From UBA7672 sp040398425 (GTDB taxonomy: Bacteria; Pseudomonadota; Alphaproteobacteria; Caulobacterales; Hyphomonadaceae): DNA of 64,000 nt. The notes below the pieces were generated by a model that saw only the letters and a program-made list of their open reading frames with translations, was not told the origin of the DNA and searched no databases. Shown here piece by piece: positions 26,576 through 34,562 of the stretch (its first letter is position 1; each line of letters begins with the position of its first letter). A program made the translations under genes and the position numbers. The DNA lies in contig JBBATZ010000001.1 of assembly GCA_040398425.1 (NCBI GenBank), positions 98,321 through 162,320 of the forward strand. The letters are read 5' to 3'.

Positions 26576-27044
26576 TCGGGCGAACCATCAGGACGCCGCC
26601 TTCTGATCCGGTAACGATAATCGCGTCGCCCAGAGTTATGGTCATGGCATCGGCCTGCGCCGCCAGCCACACTGTGTCGCCGACTTTCACCTTACCGCGC
26701 CGGTCGACGAAGACGGTCGCCGCCTCGCCATGCTGGCCGACCATGTTGGCAAGGCGGTTGTTGAGGTTGGGGTGCGAGGTCTCACCGCGACGCAGGCCCT
26801 TGAACAGCGTACGCCCCGACACGACGAAGATGATCGCGGCGATGCCGAAGAACACCATCTGCCCCTGCCAGCCGCCTGCGGGCAGCGGCACGAGCAAGGC
26901 GAACAGCGCCGTCAGGAACGCGCCGACCGAGACCCACAGCAGGTCGAACGTACCGACCGCGACCTCGACCGCCAACAGGACAATACCGAGGCCGATCCAG
27001 TGCCAGAGAGTGAGCCCGTCAAGAAACCCCGCGATCGCCTCCAT
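26565..27044 (-). CDS. NfeD family membrane protein
   Basis: A short-form NfeD protein (159 residues). About three transmembrane helices occupy residues 13-85 (LGIVLLAVEVAVGTFDLLWV; FLTALFALLVPL; VFFGIAAIIFVVSG), followed by a small OB-fold domain (GQHGEAATVFVDRRGKVKVG) near the C-terminus. NfeD proteins pair with SPFH/stomatin proteins, and here the SPFH gene ends three bases upstream on the same strand. Together they probably organise membrane microdomains and membrane-protein quality control. Confidence 0.9.
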   Translation of the reverse strand: MEAIAGFLDGLTLWHWIGLGIVLLAVEVAVGTFDLLWVSVGAFLTALFALLVPLPAGGWQGQMVFFGIAAIIFVVSGRTLFKGLRRGETSHPNLNNRLANMVGQHGEAATVFVDRRGKVKVGDTVWLAAQADAMTITLGDAIIVTGSEGGVLMVRPISP

Positions 27045-27046
27045 CG

Positions 27047-28027
27047 CTATCCCCGCGTGACGAAAGGGCTGCCGCCGCTGGGCGGGGTGGGGGTGTTGGC
27101 GGTCCGCACATTGTCGGTCAGCGCCTTCACGCCTTCAATGGCGCCGACCAACCCTGCAAAGTCTGCCGGCACAATGACGGTGCGTTGCTGCGGCGAGCTG
27201 GCCAGCTTGGCGAAGGCTTCGACGTATTTGAGACCGAGGAAATAGTTGATCGCGTTGACGTCGCCAGCCGCGATGGCCTGCGAGACCACTTCGGTCGCTT
27301 TCGCTTCGGCTTCGGCCGCACGCTCGCGCGCCTCGGCATCCCGGAAGGCGGCTTCGCGGCGGCCCTCGGCTTCGAGGATCTGTGATTGCTTGAGGCCCTC
27401 GGCCTTGAGAATGGCGGAGGCACGGTCACCCTCTGCTTCCAGGATCTGCGCGCGCTTCAGGCGCTCAGCCTTCATCTGCCGCGCCATGGCTTCGGTGATA
27501 TCGGCGGGCGGCGTCAGGTCCTTGATCTCGATGCGTGTAACCTTCACGCCCCACGGGATCGTCGCCGCATCGATCACCTTCAGCAGGCGTGCGTTGATAT
27601 CGTCACGATTGGAGAGGACCTGGTCGAGATCCATCGAGCCGACGACGGTGCGGATGTTGGTCATCGACAGGTTGGTGATTGCGCGGATGAGGTCGTTCAC
27701 CTCATACGCCGCGGGCACCGCATCGACGATCTGCGTGAACACCACGGCGTCGCACGACACCTGCGCGTTGTCCTTGGTGATCACCTCCTGCTGCGGGATA
27801 TCGAGCACCGTCTCCATCATGTTCAGCTTGTGGCCGATGCGGTCCACGAAAGGCATGATGAAGGCGAGGCCCGGCGCCAGCGTGCGGGTGTAGCGACCGA
27901 ACTGTTCGACGGTGTACATATAGCCCTGCGGCACGACCTTCACGGCGCTGAAGATCAGCAGCACGCCCAGCACGACGAGCAGGATCGGGACGAGCGCCCA
28001 CACGCTGTCGTTCAAATCGAAGTCCAT
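27047..28027 (-). CDS. SPFH/Band 7 (stomatin, QmcA-like) protein
   Basis: A 326-residue SPFH protein. One N-terminal transmembrane helix (VPILLVVLGVLLIFSAVKVV) leads to the SPFH core: VEQFGRYTRTLAPGLAFIMP and WGVKVTRIEIKDLTPP. Residues about 190-260 form an Ala/Glu-rich coiled coil (AILKAEGLKQSQILEAEGRR), which drives oligomerisation. It is likely a cytoplasmic-membrane scaffold that modulates proteolysis, as E. coli QmcA does with FtsH. ATG 28027 has GAGGAG nine bases upstream and is preferred over 28048. It is coupled to the NfeD gene. Confidence 0.92.
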   Translation of the reverse strand: MDFDLNDSVWALVPILLVVLGVLLIFSAVKVVPQGYMYTVEQFGRYTRTLAPGLAFIMPFVDRIGHKLNMMETVLDIPQQEVITKDNAQVSCDAVVFTQIVDAVPAAYEVNDLIRAITNLSMTNIRTVVGSMDLDQVLSNRDDINARLLKVIDAATIPWGVKVTRIEIKDLTPPADITEAMARQMKAERLKRAQILEAEGDRASAILKAEGLKQSQILEAEGRREAAFRDAEARERAAEAEAKATEVVSQAIAAGDVNAINYFLGLKYVEAFAKLASSPQQRTVIVPADFAGLVGAIEGVKALTDNVRTANTPTPPSGGSPFVTRG

Positions 28028-28095
28028 CCCGCTCACTCCTCGCGCCACCTGAGGTCGTTATGGGGAAAGATGACGGGCAACACCACCAGAATCAA

Positions 28096-28117
28096 TGCGG
28101 GGCCCGAAGGCCCCGCA
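28096..28117 (-). terminator. hairpin downstream of the peroxiredoxin gene
   Basis: TGCGGGGCC-CGAA-GGCCCCGCA is a perfect 9-bp stem. On the minus strand it reads with a stable TTCG loop and lies 27 bases after the peroxiredoxin stop codon, between that gene and the SPFH gene. The T-tract is poor, so termination may be partial. Confidence 0.6.
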
Positions 28118-28144
28118 CCGGATTGTTTCAATCGCCTGAAAAGA

Positions 28145-28627
28145 CTAGAGTTGGCCGAGCATATAGTCGGCGGCGCTAACCTTGAACTCGCCGGGTGCCT
28201 CGACGTTCAACTGCTTCACGACGCCATCCTCGACGACCATGGAATAGCGCTGCGAGCGTGAGCCCATGCCGAAACCCGAACCGTCCATGGTGAGGCCGAC
28301 AGCCTTGGCGAACGCGCCGTTGCCGTCCGCCAGCATGACAACATCTTCGCCGACCTGCTGGTCCTTGCCCCAGGCATTCATCACGAACACGTCGTTAACC
28401 GACACGCACGCAATGGTGTCGACGCCCTTGGCGCGGAAATCAGCGACGGCTTCCTTGTACCCCGGCAGGTGGCGGGCCGAGCAGGTCGGCGTAAAGGCGC
28501 CCGGGACAGCGAACAGGGCGAGCTTCTTGCCCGCAGTGAGTTCGGCCACCGTCATGTCGGCTGGCTTGCCTTCCTTCATAACCTTGAAGGTTGCTTCCGG
28601 CAGCTTGTCGCCTACCTTGATCGTCAT
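28145..28627 (-). CDS. peroxiredoxin, Prx5-type
   Basis: A 160-residue thiol peroxidase of the Prx5 group that reduces hydrogen and organic peroxides, usually with glutathione/glutaredoxin or thioredoxin. The peroxidatic Cys49 is in VPGAFTPTCSARHLPG. The rest of the fold (CVSVNDVFVMNAWGKDQ; DGNGAFAKAVGL; GSRSQRYSMVVEDG) is complete. The second cysteine (IACVSV) is not in the usual resolving position, so an external thiol is likely. The start is ATG 28627 with GGAGA upstream, not the longer frame to 28840. It is divergent from yqgE. Confidence 0.93.
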   Translation of the reverse strand: MTIKVGDKLPEATFKVMKEGKPADMTVAELTAGKKLALFAVPGAFTPTCSARHLPGYKEAVADFRAKGVDTIACVSVNDVFVMNAWGKDQQVGEDVVMLADGNGAFAKAVGLTMDGSGFGMGSRSQRYSMVVEDGVVKQLNVEAPGEFKVSAADYMLGQL

Positions 28628-28782
28628 GCGGCAGTCTCCTTCGAGGGGATTGGATTGGAACAGGATGTAGGGCGTTTCACGGCTGAATGCGACTCCGTTC
28701 CGCCCCGAATGGATAGCGGCTTGCCTTGCGACCTGCGAAAGCCCAGCATACTGCTCTGCTTTGGCCAGGAGAGACGACACTG

Positions 28783-29343
28783 TTGGAAGGCTCGCTCGCC
28801 GGAAAACTTCTGATCGCGTCGCCCGCGATCGAAGACGCACGGTTCAGCCGGGCGGTCATCCTGGTCTGCACCCACAACAATGATCACGCGATGGGTATCG
28901 TCCTCAACAAGGCGAGCGAGGACGAAAACCTGCCCGACCTGCTCGACCAGCTCGGCGTCGATGGTCATGACGCGCCCGAGGATGCCCACATCCTGATCGG
29001 CGGTCCGGTCAGTCGCGAGCGTGGTTTCGTCCTGCACTCCGAAGACTATGACAGCGAGGGCGCGACCCTGAACGTCTTCGAAGGCGTCTGCCTGACGGCG
29101 ACCCGCGACGTGCTGCATGCCATGACGTCGGACTCGCCGCCGGAACGGTTCGTGCTTGCTCTGGGCTATTCGGGATGGGGTGCCGGACAGCTGGAACAGG
29201 AACTGATGGAGAATGTCTGGCTGGTCGGCGAGCCGGACGTGGCGCTGGTCTACGACCCGTCGCTGGACACCAAATGGAGCCGCGCCCTTGCCCGGATCGG
29301 CGTCTCGCCAGACCGGCTGCAGATTTCGGGCGGAACTGCCTGA
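28783..29343 (+). CDS. YqgE/AlgH family protein
   Basis: A complete UPF0301/YqgE protein, recognised by GKLLIASPAIEDARFSRAVI, HAMGIVLNKAS, IGGPVSRERGFVLHS and LGYSGWGAGQLEQEL. Its biochemical role is unknown. No ATG is suitably placed: AGGAGAG (28767-28773) sits nine bases before TTG 28783, immediately before EGSLAGKLL where the family begins, so I propose a TTG start giving 186 residues. gatC follows after 95 bases. Confidence 0.9.
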   Translation: MEGSLAGKLLIASPAIEDARFSRAVILVCTHNNDHAMGIVLNKASEDENLPDLLDQLGVDGHDAPEDAHILIGGPVSRERGFVLHSEDYDSEGATLNVFEGVCLTATRDVLHAMTSDSPPERFVLALGYSGWGAGQLEQELMENVWLVGEPDVALVYDPSLDTKWSRALARIGVSPDRLQISGGTA

Positions 29344-29437
29344 TTTCCCGCCGCTTGCCGCGCTCTCGCCGGCCAGACCTTGAGTTGGGAGACGAGGCCG
29401 TCTAGGGCAGGCTCTTGAGAAGTCCGAGGGTCCGATC

Positions 29438-29725
29438 GTGAGCGTCGACAAGAAAACAGTCAGCAAGGTTGCCCGCCTGGCCCGCATTGCCGTCCCCGAG
29501 GATCGGCTGGAGCCAATGGCAAAGGAGCTGAACACGATCCTCGCCTGGATCGAGCAGCTTAACGAAGTGGATGTCGAAGGCGTCGAGCCGATGACGACGC
29601 CCGTCGCAATGGAGCTGCCGATGCGCGAGGACGTGGTGACGGATGGCAATATCCGCGACCAGGTGCTGGCCAACGCACCGCGCACCGAAGACGGGTTCTT
29701 CGTGGTGCCCAAGGTGGTGGAGTAG
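29438..29725 (+). CDS. gatC: Asp/Glu-tRNA(Asn/Gln) amidotransferase subunit C
   Basis: The small subunit (95 residues) of GatCAB, which converts mischarged Glu-tRNA(Gln) or Asp-tRNA(Asn) into Gln- or Asn-tRNA. Family marks: VSKVARLARIAVPEDRLEPM and VDVEGVEPMTTPVAMELPMR, with the C-terminal FFVVPKVVE. It starts with GTG. Its TAG stop is followed immediately by the ATG of a DUF2199 gene, then a GNAT gene and gatA, all with spacing of zero or one base. gatB is not in the window. Confidence 0.95.
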   Translation: MSVDKKTVSKVARLARIAVPEDRLEPMAKELNTILAWIEQLNEVDVEGVEPMTTPVAMELPMREDVVTDGNIRDQVLANAPRTEDGFFVVPKVVE

Positions 29726-30340
29726 ATGTCGACGAGCGGTGTGAGCGTTCTCGACGATCCGCGCTGGGCTGTCTTCAATGAGGCCGGCTTTGAGTGCTCG
29801 TGCGGTCAGCTCCACGTCGGCTTGTTTCCGATCAACATGCTGATCCCGTTGGGCTGGGAAGGTGCGTCCGAATACCAGCCCGACGAAGCGCTGACGATCA
29901 ACAGCACCTTTCTCTCGCCAAGCTACTGCGTCTGGGAGGGCGAAGGGTTCGCCCTGCGCATGCGGCTGCCGCTGCAGATGCGCGGCGCAGCTCCCGCAGC
30001 GTTCATGTATACGGTGTGGGCGAGCATGAACCGCGCCAACTTCGAAGCCTACATAGCCGCGAAGACGGCAGGCACACTGGACGAAACCAAACACGTTCCC
30101 GCGCGCCTCAGCAACCGTCTTGCCGGTCATCACGATACGTCCAATCTTGTCGGCTTCGCATTCGAACAGACAGACGGCGGCCCGCCTCTCCTGCTGCTGA
30201 CGGGCCCGCAACCCTACACGAACCGGCCCGACCATCCCCTGATCGTTGAACAGCGTGAAGGCATCGACCTGGACAGGGCGCTCGACCTCTTCGCGGCGTT
30301 TGGCCACGACATGTCGGTCGCAGCTGCAAAGGCCGCCTGA
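29726..30340 (+). CDS. DUF2199 domain-containing protein
   Basis: The 204-residue protein carries a near-N-terminal ECSCGQLHVG (Cys pair), then YTVWASMNRANFEAYI, ARLSNRLAGHHDTSNL and HPLIVEQREGIDLDRALDL, which are the conserved blocks of DUF2199. No function is known for the family; the N-terminal Cys-x-Cys-Gly suggests metal or redox chemistry, but the fold is not established here. It is inserted between gatC and the GNAT gene with no intergenic bases. Whether it affects tRNA amidation is unknown. Confidence 0.85.
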   Translation: MSTSGVSVLDDPRWAVFNEAGFECSCGQLHVGLFPINMLIPLGWEGASEYQPDEALTINSTFLSPSYCVWEGEGFALRMRLPLQMRGAAPAAFMYTVWASMNRANFEAYIAAKTAGTLDETKHVPARLSNRLAGHHDTSNLVGFAFEQTDGGPPLLLLTGPQPYTNRPDHPLIVEQREGIDLDRALDLFAAFGHDMSVAAAKAA

Positions 30341-30840
30341 TGACAGCGCTGGCCTCTCATCTGTCTGGTGTGCCGAGGCTCTGCGAGGAAGATCCTCGTT
30401 CGGCTGATGCCGTCGCCCTGTCCGACATCATGGCGGAGATTACATTCGGCCTGTATCCCGAAGACGCCGAGAACGGCATCTTTCCGACCACGACCGAGGA
30501 ACTGGTGCAGCATGGCGTGCTCGTCCTCGCCCGCGTCGACGGCGAAGCTGCGGCTTGTGGCGCGTTGATGGCGCATGCGCAGGTTGACGGCATGCATGCG
30601 CTGGAAGTGAAGCGGATGCTGGTTTTGCCGGCATTCCGGGGCCGCGGACTTTCGCGACTGGTGCTCACCAGGCTCGAACAGATCGCGCGACAGCGCAACG
30701 CGCAGAAGCTGGTCCTGATGTGCGGACCGCGACAACCCGAAGCGCTGCGACTTTACGAGTCCCAAGGCTTCGTCCGGCGCAGCGCCTACGGCAGACACTC
30801 CGAACACCCGTTGAGCTTTTTCTTCAAGAAGACCCTATAG
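30340..30840 (+). CDS. GNAT family N-acetyltransferase
   Basis: A 166-residue acetyltransferase. The acetyl-CoA loop is VLPAFRGRGLSRLVL after the strand VKRML, and the C-terminus has EALRLYESQGFVRRSAYG. It resembles small-molecule GNAT enzymes; the acceptor is unknown. Its ATG shares one base with the TGA of the DUF2199 gene, and its TAG touches the gatA ATG, so it is translated within the gat operon. Confidence 0.88.
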   Translation: MTALASHLSGVPRLCEEDPRSADAVALSDIMAEITFGLYPEDAENGIFPTTTEELVQHGVLVLARVDGEAAACGALMAHAQVDGMHALEVKRMLVLPAFRGRGLSRLVLTRLEQIARQRNAQKLVLMCGPRQPEALRLYESQGFVRRSAYGRHSEHPLSFFFKKTL

Positions 30841-32319
30841 ATGACCAACCTCACCCAGCTCACCCTCTCCGACGCAGTCGATGGCCTGAAGGCGAAGAAG
30901 TTCTCGTCGCAGGAAATTACGCAGGCTTTCCTCGACAACATTGCTGCGTCGAACGAAACGCTGAACGCCTATGTGGTGGTCACGCCGGACAAGGCGATCG
31001 ACATGGCCAAAGCTTCGGACGCGAAGCTCGCCAAGGGCCAGGGCGGCACGCTCGAGGGCGCACCGCTCGGCATCAAAGACCTGTTCTGCACCAAAGGCGT
31101 GCGGACGACCGCGTGCTCCAACATCCTGGGCGAGTTCACGCCGACCTATGAGAGCACGGTCACGCAGAACCTGTGGGACGCAGGCTCGGTGATGCTCGGC
31201 AAGCTCAACATGGACGAGTTCGCCATGGGCTCGTCGAACGAGACCTCGCGCTTTGGTCCGCCGACCAATCCGTGGCGTCGCGAAAAGTCGAACGTAAAGC
31301 TGACCGCAGGCGGTTCGTCGGGCGGCTCGGCCACCGCCGTCTCAGCTGATCTCTGCCTTGCCGCGACAGCGTCCGACACCGGCGGCTCGATCCGCCAGCC
31401 GGCGGCGTTCACGGGCATTGTCGGCATCAAGCCGACCTACGGCCGCGCCAGCCGCTATGGCATGGTGGCGTTTGCGTCTTCGCTGGATCAGGCCGGACCG
31501 CTGGCGAAAACGGTGAAAGACGCCGCCCTGATGCTGGAAGTGATGTGCTCGGGCGACAAGAAAGACTCCACCAGCCTGCACCTGCCCGTGCCGCAATGGA
31601 CGAAGTCGGTCGGCGCATCGGTCAAGGGCATGAAGATCGGCGTACCGAAAGAGTATCGCGTCGAGGGCATGCCGGAAGAGATCGAGAAACTCTGGCAGCA
31701 AGGCATCGCCTGGATGAAAGCGGCCGGCGCCGAGATAGTCGATGTCTCCCTGCCGCACACGAAATACGCCCTGCCGGCTTACTACATTGTCGCGCCGGCC
31801 GAAGCTTCATCCAACCTCGCCCGCTATGACGGCATCCGTTATGGCGCACGGCAGAGCGGCGATGGCTCGCTGACCTCGACCTATGAGACAACCCGCGCGA
31901 AGGGCTTCGGCGCAGAGGTCCAGCGTCGCCTGCTGATCGGCACTTACGTGCTGAGCGCCGGGTACTATGACGCATACTATCTCCGCGCCCAGAAGGTCCG
32001 CACCCGTATCCTGCAGGACTTCGAGGAAGCCTTCAAACAGTGCGACGCGCTGCTGACGCCAGCGACGCCGAGCGCGGCGTTTGGCTATGGGGAAAAGGGC
32101 GATGATCCGGTCGCGATGTATCTCAACGACATCTTCACCGTCACCGCCAACCTCGCCGGTTTGCCTGCGCTGGCGCTTCCAGCTGGTCTGGACGGTCAGG
32201 GCCTGCCGCTGGGCCTGCAGGTGATCGGCAAGGCGCTGGACGAAGAGTCCTGCTTCAAGGTCGCCGCCGCGATCGAAGACGCCGCCGGCTTCAAGGCGCG
32301 GCCGGAGAAGTGGTGGTAG
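30841..32319 (+). CDS. gatA: Asp/Glu-tRNA(Asn/Gln) amidotransferase subunit A
   Basis: An amidase-signature enzyme of 492 residues that releases ammonia from glutamine for tRNA-dependent amidation. The Ser-cisSer-Lys triad is visible: Lys in GIKDLFCTKG (about residue 77), cis-Ser in AGGSSGGSATAV (about 155-160) and nucleophile Ser in DTGGSIRQPAAF (about 180). The C-terminal half (VRTRILQDFEEAF; LPLGLQVIGK) is complete. gatB would complete the enzyme but does not follow; a small membrane-protein gene overlaps the 3' end. Confidence 0.97.
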   Translation: MTNLTQLTLSDAVDGLKAKKFSSQEITQAFLDNIAASNETLNAYVVVTPDKAIDMAKASDAKLAKGQGGTLEGAPLGIKDLFCTKGVRTTACSNILGEFTPTYESTVTQNLWDAGSVMLGKLNMDEFAMGSSNETSRFGPPTNPWRREKSNVKLTAGGSSGGSATAVSADLCLAATASDTGGSIRQPAAFTGIVGIKPTYGRASRYGMVAFASSLDQAGPLAKTVKDAALMLEVMCSGDKKDSTSLHLPVPQWTKSVGASVKGMKIGVPKEYRVEGMPEEIEKLWQQGIAWMKAAGAEIVDVSLPHTKYALPAYYIVAPAEASSNLARYDGIRYGARQSGDGSLTSTYETTRAKGFGAEVQRRLLIGTYVLSAGYYDAYYLRAQKVRTRILQDFEEAFKQCDALLTPATPSAAFGYGEKGDDPVAMYLNDIFTVTANLAGLPALALPAGLDGQGLPLGLQVIGKALDEESCFKVAAAIEDAAGFKARPEKWW

Positions 32320-32540
32320 ATAGCCCGCCTCCGCGCAGGCCCGCCGCGATGGTGCTGACCGGCGCCATTCCGGCGATTGCGCTGTCGGCTGGGCTGCTGT
32401 CGCTGGACCCGACGAGCGCCCTCCGTCAGGAATACTGGCCGTGGTTGCCTCTGGTAGTGCTCGCGATCGGTATGACGTCGAGCGCGGTTTTCTGGCTGGT
32501 GCTCGCCCCGCGACGCGGTAAGCACGACCGGGATTCGTGA
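32310..32540 (+). CDS. small two-helix membrane protein, 76 aa
   Basis: A short protein with two hydrophobic segments (VLTGAIPAIALSAGLLSL and WLPLVVLAIGMTSSAVFWLV) and a basic C-terminus (APRRGKHDRDS), so it is likely an inner-membrane hairpin with both ends in the cytosol. It starts with GTG inside the gatA end, overlapping by 10 bases, which suggests coupled translation. No family is recognised. Confidence 0.6.
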   Translation: MVVDSPPPRRPAAMVLTGAIPAIALSAGLLSLDPTSALRQEYWPWLPLVVLAIGMTSSAVFWLVLAPRRGKHDRDS

Positions 32541-32626
32541 TGCGCCTGCGGGCGTTCAGGCCCGTTGAGCCCAGCTAATCAAACCGTCGCGTTGACCTGC
32601 CGCTCGCCGCGCGGTTTAGCCAACGC

Positions 32627-33427
32627 ATGATCCGTTTTGACGACTCCATCTATCTCCAGCCTGCGGGCGACAATACCTGGGCCGGCGAGGTCGATCCGGC
32701 CTATCGCGGCTTTGGCAGCCAGTTCGGCGGCTGGACCGGCGCGGCGCTTCTCAAGGCGCCGATGATAGAGCCCGAGGCGAATGGCGATCCGCTGTCGCTC
32801 AGCGTCCTGTTCATCGACGCGATCGGGGACGGTCCCTACGAGATCTCGACACGCCTCCTGCGCTCCGGCGCGCGCCTGCAGTTCTGGCGATCGGAACTGA
32901 TCCAACGCGGCAAGGTATGCGCCCATGCCCAGGCGACGTTCGGCGTGCGACGGGAGACCACGCGTTTCACCGACGTCTTGATGCCGGAAGCGCCTTCACC
33001 CGACTCCGACTGGCTGGCCGAGTGGGCGCCGCCTGCAGGCTTCGGCGCACAGTTCCAGTCACGCTGGATCACGCCGACCCCGCGCTCGCCGGATCTCGAT
33101 CGCAGCAAGCCGGCCAGTTCGCTCGTGTGGGCGCGCGACCGTGCCGGCCGTCCTCTGGATACGCTGATGCTCGCAGCGCTTGCTGACCTCGCCCCGCCTC
33201 GCGTGATCTGGAAACGCGAAATGATCTCGGGCTCGGCCACTGTCTCGATGACAACGCACTTCCACGCGACACGCGACGAGATGGCCGCCGTTGGCAATCG
33301 CTTCATCCTCAGCGAAGTCCACTGCCGCCGCTGCGAGGGCGGTTACTTCGATCACGAACTGAAGCTGTGGTCACCCGATGGCGCGCTGCTCGCAACGAGC
33401 GAGCAGATGGCGGCGTTCCGGGACTAG
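32627..33427 (+). CDS. acyl-CoA thioesterase family protein (double hotdog)
   Basis: A 266-residue TesB-like thioesterase with two hotdog domains. Seen: FGSQFGGWTGAALLKA in the first domain, RLLRSGARLQFWRSELIQRG as the central strand pair, and ISGSATVSMTTHFHATRDEM in the second, with a conserved-type Asp at DTLMLAALADLAPP. It would hydrolyse acyl-CoA to free acid and CoA in the cytosol. It lies after the gat operon with a gap of about 85 bases and is convergent with the next gene. Confidence 0.85.
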   Translation: MIRFDDSIYLQPAGDNTWAGEVDPAYRGFGSQFGGWTGAALLKAPMIEPEANGDPLSLSVLFIDAIGDGPYEISTRLLRSGARLQFWRSELIQRGKVCAHAQATFGVRRETTRFTDVLMPEAPSPDSDWLAEWAPPAGFGAQFQSRWITPTPRSPDLDRSKPASSLVWARDRAGRPLDTLMLAALADLAPPRVIWKREMISGSATVSMTTHFHATRDEMAAVGNRFILSEVHCRRCEGGYFDHELKLWSPDGALLATSEQMAAFRD

Positions 33428-33432
33428 GCGGC

Positions 33433-33984
33433 CTATTTGCCCAGCAGGCCCTCGAACGGGCGTTTGCCGTCGGGCGGGGTGTAGCCGTTGAAGTTGACGG
33501 CGCTGGCCTGGCGGATGGCTTCCTCTTCGGAGAGGCCTTTGTACTTCACGAGATAAGCTGCCCACATCTGGCTCGCGCGCCAGCCAACGGTGCAATGCAG
33601 CAGCACATCGCCCTTCGACGCCGCGATGGCGTCTGCGACCTTCGAAACAGCAGCAGGCGTGTAGGGCGTGTCCGGGCCGCCGAGCGGCACGTGGACGTAG
33701 GTGAGGCCGAGTTCTTTCGTAAGCGCGGCTTCATCGAACGGCACCGCCTTGCGGTTGTCCATCTCGCCTTGCGTCCGCAAGCTGATCACCGTCGTGACGC
33801 CCTTGGCGGCGAGATCGCGCAGCGCCTGCTCGCTCGGCTGGCCAGCGATATAGGCGGGGCCAACATCAGCGATGACGGCCTGGAAGCCCGGCGTAGTCAG
33901 CTTCTCGGGAAATTTGACGGCGTCCTGCGCGAAGGCGGGCGCGGCAAATGCGAGGGCTGCGGCAGCTAAGAAGGCGAAGCGCAT
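33433..33984 (-). CDS. secreted DUF442/dual-specificity-phosphatase-like protein
   Basis: A 183-residue protein. MRFAFLAAAALAFAAPAFAQ is a signal peptide with AFA cleavage, so it is periplasmic. The mature part is a PTP-like fold: SLRTQGEMDNRKAVPFDEAA and the P-loop LLHCTVGWRAS (Cys about 131), with four residues between Cys and Arg, as in DUF442/Blh-type enzymes rather than the five of classical phosphatases. It may be a phosphatase or a sulfur-transfer or persulfide enzyme. The start is ATG 33984; the frame to 34191 overlaps ruvX. Confidence 0.82.
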   Translation of the reverse strand: MRFAFLAAAALAFAAPAFAQDAVKFPEKLTTPGFQAVIADVGPAYIAGQPSEQALRDLAAKGVTTVISLRTQGEMDNRKAVPFDEAALTKELGLTYVHVPLGGPDTPYTPAAVSKVADAIAASKGDVLLHCTVGWRASQMWAAYLVKYKGLSEEEAIRQASAVNFNGYTPPDGKRPFEGLLGK

Positions 33985-34103
33985 GGGTGTCTCCGGACGG
34001 TGCTGCGCGGAATAGGGATCAGGCGGGCCGGGTTGGCAAGATAGGCGACGCACACGGGTTCGCGATGAATGACAGCCGCCAAGATTCTCGCTAGGGCACT
34101 GGG

Positions 34104-34562
34104 ATGGCCGTTGTATCGCTACAGGACCTTCCCCCGCGCGGGGCGTTGCTCGGGCTCGACCCGGGTACGAAGACCATTGGCGTGGCGGCATGCGATGCGG
34201 GGCGGATTATCGCCAGCCCGCTGGAAGTGATCCAGCGGGGCAAGAAGCTTGCGCCGTCTCTGGATCGGCTGTTTGCGCTTTACGATGCGCGGCAATGCGT
34301 CGGGCTGGTGATGGGGTTGCCGGTGAACATGGACGGGTCGGACGGGCCGCGCGTGCAGTCGGCGAAGTCGCTGGCGCAGAACATACTGGGGCGGCGGGAT
34401 GTGCCGGTCGTGTTCTGGGACGAGCGGCTGTCGACCGCCGGGGCGGAGCGGGCGTTGCTGGACGCGGACATCAACCGGGCAAAGCGGGACGAGGTCATCG
34501 ACATGGTGGCGGCGGGGTGGATCCTGCAGGGCGCCATTGACCGGTTGAACTACGCCAGATGA
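34104..34562 (+). CDS. ruvX: Holliday-junction resolvase-like protein, YqgF/RuvX
   Basis: A 152-residue RNase H-fold protein. The first catalytic Asp is in GLDPGTKTIGVAACD, then LVMGLPVNMDGSDGPRV, and the C-terminal DERLSTAGAERALLDAD with the final KRDEVIDMVAA. YqgF is implicated in 16S rRNA 5' maturation; junction cleavage is less well supported. In many genomes it is near yqgE or gat genes, as here at about 5 kb. Its TGA overlaps the ATG of the transporter gene. Confidence 0.93.
   Translation: MAVVSLQDLPPRGALLGLDPGTKTIGVAACDAGRIIASPLEVIQRGKKLAPSLDRLFALYDARQCVGLVMGLPVNMDGSDGPRVQSAKSLAQNILGRRDVPVVFWDERLSTAGAERALLDADINRAKRDEVIDMVAAGWILQGAIDRLNYAR

Noticed and set aside
33433..33984. Missing catalytic spacing in the phosphatase-like protein (four residues between Cys and Arg)
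   Set aside because: This spacing is normal for the DUF442/Blh-type family, so it is not a defect.
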